Shown here in pieces: positions 56,418 to 64,000 of a DNA stretch of 64,000 nt. The stretch is taken from assembly GCA_028554755.1 (NCBI GenBank), contig JAPTOF010000021.1, positions 4,079,501 to 4,143,500 on the forward strand. The letters are read 5' to 3'. The notes beneath the pieces are model-generated. The model was not told the origin of the DNA, ran no database searches, and was given only the letters and a program-made list of their open reading frames with translations. Each line of letters opens with the position of its first letter. Positions within the stretch are counted from its first letter, which is position 1. Made by a program: the position numbers and the translations under genes. This stretch comes from Cordia subcordata (lineage: Eukaryota > Streptophyta > Magnoliopsida > Boraginales > Cordiaceae).

Positions 56418-57811
56418 TAGGGATGTTAATGGAGTGGGGTAGGGGTAGGATTCACAAACCCCTACTCTGCAAATGTTATTTTTTCACTTGCCCCTACCCC
56501 ACCCCTATACCTGTACTGGGGTTTCTTCCCAACTACCACCCCTACCCCTATTGGTGTTTTTTACATCATGCCTTAACCTACGGGGCACCTGTTAACAAAA
56601 GTCATAGGGGCTGTAGCATCAGGGTAAAACCCCTACCAGTTAAGCCCCTATCTGTTAAATGAAACCTCTACTTGTTAAACCTCTACCTGTCAAGTGAAAT
56701 CCTTACTTGTTAATTAGATAAAAACAAATATAACACAACATAAATCATGCACCAAACCATAACACATAAAATTCAAACTCCAAGATATAAAATTCAACAT
56801 AATCTTACAACAATAACACGTTAAATCCAAATTTACTCCAAATCATACCCACTCTAAAATTTAAACATACATATAACATAATAAAACATAAATCCAACAA
56901 ACAAACGACAAGTTTCAATGTTTCATTGACACAAACAACAAGCTCCACTCCTAAGCAAAAAATAAGGTAAGGAAAAATTGCTTATAAGTTATACCTTATA
57001 AAATAAAGTATGATTTCTTTTGATTTTTCACAAAATACATGCCTTATATCTCATAATACAATAAATACTATCTCGTTTGGTGTCGTTCATGCCTTGATGT
57101 CAATAAGATAAACATTTTGTTTCTTAATTATAATCATGTGTTTGATAATAATTGAATATCTATTATACACTAGTGTAACACTAACACAATCGAAATATCA
57201 AATATCTACGATCTATACTATACATTATTAGATTAAAGTTTTCTATTCCTATTTGTGTTATTACTTATTGTTTGTATATTAATCTATTATTTATTAATAC
57301 AATCAAAATATCAATCATGACTAAATTTGTAGTTTGTATTAAAAAGTTAAGGATTTCAAGCATTGTAAGATAGTAAAAGTGTTACATAAATGCAAAATGA
57401 TTTTTTTTTATTTCAAGCTTATAGATTGATATGTTATTTGTTATTAATTGTATTTTTTATTTTTTTATGTTTTATTTTTTAAACATTGATTATCAACCAA
57501 TTAATGCTTAAAAACAGTACCTAATTATATAAATTTTGAAGAATTTAAGATTAAATATTTAAATTTGTAATTTTTCTTAAAAATATACAAATTTGTGAAA
57601 ATACTAATATTTGAAACCTATAGTAAATAATAGACGACTAAAAGAAATTGAAAAGAAAAAAAAATTGGCTAAGGAACCATAAAAAAGGAAAAACTATTGA
57701 AAAAGGGAAAAGGGAATGGGTTCCAAAGTTTTGAACCTACACCTTGTAGGAGGTAAAGCAAGTCATCTACAACTAGACTAAAGAAGACCTTACAACACAA
57801 TTATTAAATAT

Positions 57812-57846
<35 letters not shown>

Positions 57847-58001
57847 TAAAAATATATATACCAAAGCGAGGTAGGGCAGGGTCACCCAACCCCGACCCCC
57901 CTAGCACTAGTGCACAAATAAAAAACCCCACTCAGGCCCCGCCCCTACCCTGCCGGTACCCATGCGGGGCAGGATGAGGCAGGCTACCATTGACATCCCT
58001 A
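56418..58001. mobile_element. Non-autonomous hAT element, 1584 bp, 8-bp TSD
   Basis: The ends TAGGGATGTTAATGG and CCATTGACATCCCTA are inverted repeats matching at 14 of 15 positions. The 8-bp duplication GTTAGCGG/GTTAGCAG flanks the element (56410-56417 and 58002-58009), as in the hAT superfamily. Both subterminal regions are rich in CCCCTACC/GGGGTAGGG motifs. The interior is AT-rich with an (AT)n run at about 57816-57842. No transposase is encoded. Confidence 0.88.
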
Positions 58002-58330
58002 GTTAGCAGTTGGCCTGTCAATCATAACATCTTAAAGTAGACAAAGAGGCGTGACTTTACATCCTCATTCTATCTGTGTACTTTTTGCTTGACTTAATAA
58101 AATTTAGGGAGAAGTCCCTCCCCCTTTTCCTTAAATAAATAAAAATAAAAGAAGGTGCCGGGGTGCTTATGGAGAGCGTACCGAATTTTTTTTTTTTCTT
58201 GGGGGGGGGGGGTTGGGGGGGGCGAGGTAGGTGGTGTGTTCCATTATTTGTCTGGGGGAGTTGATAGAAAAAACATAAAATACAATCCTTTTTCTAGAAG
58301 TTCAGGGTGGGCACATGAAGACCTTGACTA
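58002..58330. other. Gene-free spacer with poly(T)/poly(G) tract
   Basis: Nothing coding is seen. A T-run followed by a G-run (58187-58222) is the only notable feature, and its length may be a sequencing or assembly approximation. Confidence 0.5.
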
Positions 58331-58338
58331 CGTTTCCC

Positions 58339-58599
58339 TTTGCCACTGATCCTTGTGATACATGACTCTAAAGCTAAAGTGGTTATTGTGTCATCACAAC
58401 AATCGGAAGGTTGTCTAGGACTTTTATAGAAGTAGTCTAGGATCTTGTTACGGGATCTTGTATATTTCTTTTGCCATTGATCCTTGTGATACATGACTCT
58501 AAAGCTGAAGTGGCCATTGTCTCATAATAGCCTTTGGAAGGTTATCTAGGACTTTTGTAGGACTATAGGAATGGTCTAGGATTTTATATCGTGGTATTA
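58339..58599. repeat. 131-bp tandem duplication
   Basis: Copies at 58339-58469 and 58470-58599 both begin TTTGCCAYTGATCCTTGTGA and contain CATGACTCTAAAGCTRAAGT and GTTRTCTAGGACTTTT. It is noncoding. Confidence 0.88.
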
Positions 58600-59190
58600 G
58601 ATTTTATAATTTTTTTGTGGAAATAATAATATTCCAATGCTCTCCCTCTAATTGGTGCTAGAAAAAGTAGCCCAAGATTTTATTACATGATATTAGATTT
58701 TATAAGTTTTTTTTACATAGGAGCAATAATATTTTTACACTCTCTAATGTGTAGCTTAATTGGGTGCTAGGAGACATAACTTATGATCTTATTACGTGAT
58801 CTTGGATTTTATAAATTTTTTATGTCAAAGAAATAATATTTTAATAGTCCCTTCATGTGTGGCATAATTTGATAAAGAAGATAGGCCAGATATAAATGAA
58901 TAGGAATATGGCTTGCACATAGTTACAACGGCCTTATGTAGTTAGATATAATTATATTATGACTTGCACATGGATTAGCAACTGGACGGTTATCTAAAAC
59001 CTTTATGTTAAGTATTCCAAAGTTCCAACCTAAAATCATCTAAAGCTAAGATGAATAGCTCAGGATCTTATTAGGCAATCTTGAATTTTATAAATATCTA
59101 ATCATTTGATGCTAGGAGGAATAACTGATCAGGATCTTGTTAAGTAATGTTGGAGTTTATAAATTTTGTATGTGTAAAAAGTTAAGTAAT
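58600..59190. repeat. Degenerate tandem repeats of about 110-140 bp
   Basis: Three to four diverged units share ATCTTATTACRTGATCTTGG, GATTTTATAAATTTTTTATG and AATAATATTTTAAYA, with TAATTGGGTGCTAGGAG between them. They continue the array that starts at 58339 but are older. Confidence 0.65.
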
Positions 59191-60074
59191 ATTCTAACAC
59201 TTTGATCACATTTCATGTATTAATATAAAACAAAGTAGCAAAATATAACTATAATGTAGAAATTAGAAACTAGAGACACAAAGGAAAAACTTCTTTTTCA
59301 AAAGTCCATAATATATAAATTCATAGACATCACTCCAGTGGTTCTAAGATATCGGAGTAGCAAGCTAATGAAAAACTTACATGTCACTCTTTACTCATCA
59401 TTGGTCATCTCCTTAAAATTCTTGGCGATGTCTGCATTAAGCTTCACATGGCAAGCCACTATATGCATGACTACCTGTTCCTCGTAAGGAACTCTTTAAT
59501 GTCCACAAAAAGATGGATAAAATTTTGGTTTCCATGGGAAATTTGATTATGCTTAGTGTAAACTGAATTGTCTGTGCAGTCATCCCGAGGCACCTCTCCC
59601 AAATTTTGCGTATATAACCTCGACTAAGTTCTCCCATGTTTTTCCTTAAATGATAAATTGACCACTAAGTAATAATAAGGAATTAAGGGGCAGTGATTGA
59701 GATTGCCTCTCGCAATAGTGAATCATGGATTTAAATCTCGTAGGAGATAGGAAATTGAGTTGACAGTGACGAGTTTGCTAAAGAGAAGGAAAAAGATATT
59801 TAGGTCACTTACTTTTAGTCAATAGACCAACCTCAGCTTTTCTTTTCCTCTTTTCAAGTTCTTTCAAAATAACATTATTACTTAAAGTTAAAGCAAAAGT
59901 TAGCTATATTAGAAAGTGTCATTTTTGTCCTTAATAAGGCAAATAACATGACAAAATTTTAATCTCTTAATTTTTTGTTTTTGTGTTATTCATTCACCAC
60001 TTGGATTTGCAAAAAAATTCTAATGTTTCTCATTTTTTTTGTTTTTAATTTATCTTTTACATTATTCATCTAAA
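59191..60074. other. Gene-free AT-rich spacer
   Basis: No coding frame with family similarity, no terminal repeats and no RNA gene pattern were seen. Confidence 0.5.
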
Positions 60075-60303
60075 GGCCTATTTAGATTGGTTTTTTTAAT
60101 CCCAAGAAAAAGCACTTTTTTTGAAAAAAGTTTATTCTTTTTACAATAATTATTTGGTTTGACCTTTAAAAAAGTTAAAACTTTGAAAAAAGCTCATCTA
60201 CAGCTTTTTCTAAAAGTTAAAATTTTTAGTTTTTTTTAAAAAAATACTTTTTTCAAAAGCTATTAAAAAGATACTTTTGAAAAAAGCTAATCCAAACAAG
60301 TCC
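60075..60303. mobile_element. MITE, family A copy 3
   Basis: The left end GGCCTATTTAGATTGG and the right end CTAATCCAAACAAGTCC are inverted, and TAAA flanks both sides (60071-60074 and 60304-60307). The interior has AAAAGCTCATCTACAGCTTT and AAAGCTAATCC-type motifs, as in 2808-3034. Confidence 0.68.
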
Positions 60304-60639
60304 TAAAACATTTTGGACATTTAAAAAGTTTCAAAAGTTCTTTTTGAAACAAAAGGAAAAAAGTTACATCCTGAAACAAAGTAGAATAATTGTAAATATC
60401 AAAAGTTCAATGTAGACATTTAGCCTTTCATTTGTCCATATAAAATATATGAACATATCTACACAATTCAACCCATTGGATATATACACAAACAAACAAG
60501 AGCATTCAAATTTCTATGCATAGAGGAGTCAACACTAGTGGCTACTAGAGTTGCACAAGGTCTGATCCAATTCAGAGTCCTGAAAATCTCCATAACCTTC
60601 TCAAACTTTCATTTCTTAAATTTTTTACAACTATAATCA

Positions 60640-60963
60640 TACTATAAGAAAAAAAAAATCTCTATCCTATACTGTCCTAAATATTCGAGATAGTTCTACT
60701 ACAAAAGAAAGTTTGGGATTTATAAGGAAAATTTCTGTGTCAAAATGAATTTGAGATGGAAATTTTTTATCTCAAAAACTCTTATCTCAAATTTTGAAAT
60801 AAAAAATTCCGTCATCAATTGAGACGTCTCAAATGTGTATTAATTTATTAAAAAATTTTGTTCAAATCTTCTGTTTCAAATCTATCTTAATTTCAAAAGG
60901 AAAATTTCCATCTCAAGTTAAGACTCAAATTTTCCATCTTATATCCACCAGTTTCTAATAGTG
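60640..60963. mobile_element. Short CACTA-like MITE (tentative)
   Basis: The left end TACTATAAGAAAA and the right end TTTCTAATAGTG are inverted and resemble CACTA termini (CACTATAAGAAA). Between them motifs such as GGAAAATTTYYRTSTCAA recur in both orientations. No 3-bp duplication is certain. Confidence 0.4.
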
Positions 60964-61720
60964 TTTGGTACATGTATTCAGTTCTTTCGGTACTTACTCA
61001 CTAATATAGTATAGGATAGAGATTTGAACCTTTCAAAACCTGTTAAATAAATTTTTTTTATAGAATTTTAGAGGGATTGTTCATATATTAACAAAACTAC
61101 TATACCTACTTGTGCAATGCGTGGTTTATGGATGGTTCCCAACTTAAGTATTTTCTAAAAATAATTAAAAACATAATATTAATACGTAAGTTATATGTTG
61201 TATTTGGATGTTTCATTCTCTTGCACATAATAAATTGCAAGTATTTCAGACAAATAGCGACATTTGATTTTCTTTTTCTTGCTAATTTTTTCCATTTCTC
61301 ATGATAAAATCAAAGAAAATAGAAAGAAATGAAACTTAAATTTTAATTGACACAAAATGACGAAAATGAAACGATCTGTTAATACATGAGTAAAGTTAAC
61401 ACTTACACCAACTCAAGAAAAGTTACACTAGTATCATGTGCATCATATGTAAAACTTATACAAATTTATAAGTAATAATATCATTTAATCAAATAAGTTA
61501 ATATGATTAGGCTAATTATATTACAAAATTTAGTTCGTCAAATAACTAGAATCAGTTAAACTATAATTAGGTTGTACATTTAATTATTAAATTAGTAATT
61601 AAATAATATGATTAAATCAATTATGCTTTTTGTGGTTAGCCAATAAGATTAAAGATTAGCAAGTTAAGTTAGATAAATAGAGTTAGTAGTATAATTAGAA
61701 TCAACAAAGTATGATAATAT
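60964..61720. other. Gene-free AT-rich spacer
   Basis: Nothing recognisable: no long frame, no terminal repeats. Confidence 0.5.
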
Positions 61721-61723
61721 AAC

Positions 61724-61912
61724 AGTAGTTTTCTTCTCTAAGAACAACCAGTACTCTAATAGAAGAAAGCATATCGAGTTGAAGTACATAATTGTTAGAG
61801 AAAGAGTCCAAAAACAACAAGTATTAATTGAAAATATCAATGCCACTTCAATGATTGCTCACCCATTGACCAAGGGGTTGCCTCCCAAGGCCTACAAGGA
61901 GTCTTTTAAGCA
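61724..61912 (+). pseudogene. Copia RNase H C-terminal fragment
   Basis: The frame reads VVFFSKNNQYSNRRKHIELK, YIIVRERVQKQQVLIENI and SMIAHPLTKGLPPKAYKE. This matches the end of Copia polyproteins (SKHIDxKYxxVRE...IADxLTKxLP), except that the conserved aspartate of IADPLTK is histidine. No LTR or upstream pol is attached, so it is an isolated fragment. Confidence 0.85.
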
Positions 61913-61934
61913 ATCTAGGATTATGATTCTTTTT

Positions 61935-62700
61935 ATAACGTAGTGGTATCAAAATTGGTTCTTATGTGCAACTATCTTATATGTTTTTGTCTTTTCTGTT
62001 TATCAATTATATTTGTAAAAATTATGGTTGCGTTTGATAAACAAAAATTGTCCTAACAAGACAAATTACACAAGTCGTTACACTATGAAAGATTGTATTG
62101 GTGAAAGTGGTCAATATTGTAGTACATGGAAGAAAGTATGACATTAATGTTGTATAACCGCTATGACTCCTATTGATGATAGAAGCTAATAACAATATTA
62201 AGGTATCATTTAATTGGTTTAGCATCAATTAAAGTCATTTAAACATAATTGGTTTAGTGGTCCAACGTAAATGAGTTTCCTCATATTGTGACCCAGTAAA
62301 CATTAATAATTTTAACGGACTTGTAACTGACAACTGATAATTAAAATAAACCAACTAATAAAATAAATATCAATGAAAGGAAAATTAGGAACCATGATGG
62401 ATGGTTTCTTCTTAGTGCTTAGTTATCTGACCCACTTCTCTCCTTCATAAAAGTATATCTATGTAACTTATCAGAGCTACACGATCTATTTATTCAGTTT
62501 TCTATCAGAAAATTTTAGATACAAAAAAAGAGAGATGGAGAGAATAAGTCCGGTTTTCTTTCTGGTTAATTTTCTCACTGATAATAATGGCTAACAACGG
62601 CATATAACATTCTATTCCAACATTCTATTCTTTTTCTGTAGTAGTTTTCAATATTAAAAACTAATTAGCTTTCTAACATACTAACATTTTGATTTTGGTG
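61935..62700. other. Gene-free AT-rich spacer
   Basis: No coding or repeat structure recognised. Confidence 0.5.
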
Positions 62701-62710
62701 TCATAACTAT

Positions 62711-63060
62711 AGGAATTCTCTATTGCAACAGCAGACGGTTGATGTTCATCTAACTTATTTTCGGGATCCAATATTCTGCTAAGTGGCAAAAATTCTTGCA
62801 CTGTTTAAGTTCATAGTCCAAGGATAAGTATAAATATCTTCTATTTTTTCGTGATTTGGTTTCTACGTTCAGAATTCTCGATGCTAGAATTGCACTAGAA
62901 GCGTTGGATGACAGGAGTTGGGGGAATAATCTCCCATTTGGATTTGGCTTTTCCTAATGTGACCCCTCAGGTTATGGAACTATTTTAGTTGTGGTTTAAT
63001 TTAAATTTAATTTAATGATGCATCAGAAACAACTTGACTTTGTGACTTCTTTGACAGATA
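62711..63060 (+). pseudogene. EFTUD2: Second U5-116K (EFTUD2/Snu114)-like fragment
   Basis: Frames give DPIFC, KFIVQG and then FRILDARIALEALDD, followed later by VTPQVMELF. They correspond to the IVQGFQW...KILDARIA...ATPRLMEP region of EFTUD2/Snu114. The upstream intron end GGAATTCTCTRTTGCA is the same as at 46176-46191 in the larger pseudogene, so the two copies share noncoding sequence. The GFQW exon and adjacent intron are partly deleted. It runs directly into the inverted Copia-gag repeat at 63061. Confidence 0.65.
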
Positions 63061-64000
63061 AGGACGATGATGAGCAGCAAATAGTCCTTCTTTTTTCTGG
63101 GTCCAGGCTTGTTTTGACAACTTGATCATTACCTTTAACTTTTCAATCTGTTATGTTTACCTGAGTCTCTATAAATCTCCTTTACACATCAATTAAAATA
63201 ACTAATTTTTAATAGAGGCTATATTTTCTCAATAACAAACATAAATAGAAGATTTTGAATAAAAATTATGTAATAATTGATAAATTATTTGCAATTAAAA
63301 TATCTATTAAAATGTCACATAAAATTTAAGAATTCATATAATATTTACTTTATTAGCTAAGTGGAAAAAAAAAAGATATGATAGTTAACAAAAAGTATGT
63401 TATATTACACATGTGTGATATACAAAACAAATTAGTATTTTTTTATATCTTTATTTATTATTGATAGTTAACTTTTATATTTTTATAAGATTAAATAATC
63501 TTGAAAAAAATTAAAATAAAGTAAAGTAAGTATACAGAAGGGAAAAGAAATATATATAATTTGATTAGGAAATATTTTTTTTTATGAATAGAAAGAGACA
63601 GACTAAAATTTTTTTGTCAACTCCACCATACGAACCTCCACCTTTTGGCTTTTGGTCTTGTCCATTAAGCTTAGATTTCAAATCTTTCTCAACAGTACCA
63701 AAAGTAGCATTGTTTTGCATGAGTTACTCATGCACTTGAAGTGATCTTTTCAACTCTTCAATGGTTAGTTGATCCAAGTCTTTTGATTCTTCAACTGAAA
63801 CTATTATATGCTCAAATTAAAGGATTTTATAATAAAAAATTTTCACTTGAATATTTGCTATATTTTGCTTGATTTATTTAATTTTCAACTAATAATTGAA
63901 AGTAAGTGAGAAAAATAATTAGAAATTGATTCACCTTCTCACATGTGAGCATTCTCAAATTTGCTTCAAAATGATTGCAAATGAGCATTCAAAAGGGTCT
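63061..64000 (-). repeat. Copia-gag repeat, inverted copy (truncated by the window edge)
   Basis: On the minus strand this matches 26.9-28.9 kb, including gag-derived sequence at 63700-64000 (TTTGAAGCAAATTTGAGAAT, CTTGGATCAACTAACCAT, TCATGAGTAACTCATGC). The MITE (27303) and solo-LTR (28891) insertion sites of the + copy are empty here, so this copy keeps the ancestral sites. The gag frame is again broken. Confidence 0.78.

Overview
The window is nuclear DNA of a flowering plant, probably a eudicot. It is AT-rich, has many short spliced exons with GT/AG borders and polypyrimidine tracts, and carries plant-type transposable elements (Copia, TRIM, CACTA, Helitron, MULE-like, hAT, Tourist). The genus cannot be told from the sequence. 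There is no sign of bacterial or organelle DNA.

The only gene I can read as intact lies on the + strand at 5032-25046. Nineteen coding exons join in phase into an 884-residue protein of the IPI1/TEX10 family, a subunit of the Rix1-type complex that matures the 60S ribosomal subunit. A telo-box and a pyrimidine-rich patch lie about 190-250 bp upstream of the ATG, as is common for plant ribosome-biogenesis genes. Its introns hold an intact-looking 587-bp TRIM, a 141-bp Tourist-type MITE, a MULE-like inverted-repeat element, and a 5' LTR-gag-pol Copia element in antisense that lacks its 3' end.

Left of the gene (1-4.7 kb) is a decayed Helitron: a 3' hairpin/CTAG end at 34-62 and the last 60 codons of its helicase at 3843-4022, both on the minus strand. 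MITEs and short repeats fill the rest.

Right of the gene (25-64 kb) is layered transposon debris. In order: a Copia-gag repeat (26.65-28.9 kb) with a MITE and a solo LTR, the solo LTR itself holding a Pack-MULE-like element; a tandem repeat array and a broken CACTA transposase (32-37.4 kb) split by a second solo LTR; a LINE split by a TIR element (37.4-40.0 kb); a decayed, intron-containing copy of the U5 snRNP 116-kDa GTPase gene (EFTUD2/Snu114/CLO) at 40.17-47.19 kb, interrupted by a 3.5-kb LTR element without ORFs; a full-length but stop-ridden Copia element (48507-53272); an F-box-like pseudogene on the minus strand; a hAT element with 8-bp TSD (56418-58001); degenerate tandem repeats; a Copia RNase H tail; a second fragment of the U5-116K gene near 62.7-63.06 kb; and an inverted second copy of the Copia-gag repeat that runs off the right edge.

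Several insertions could be dated relative to one another because their target-site duplications are readable. I found no convincing undescribed biological system. The most unusual items are the two U5-116K fragments that share intron sequence, the three-level nest at 26.7-31.5 kb, and the TE load carried inside the introns of an apparently functional ribosome-biogenesis gene.
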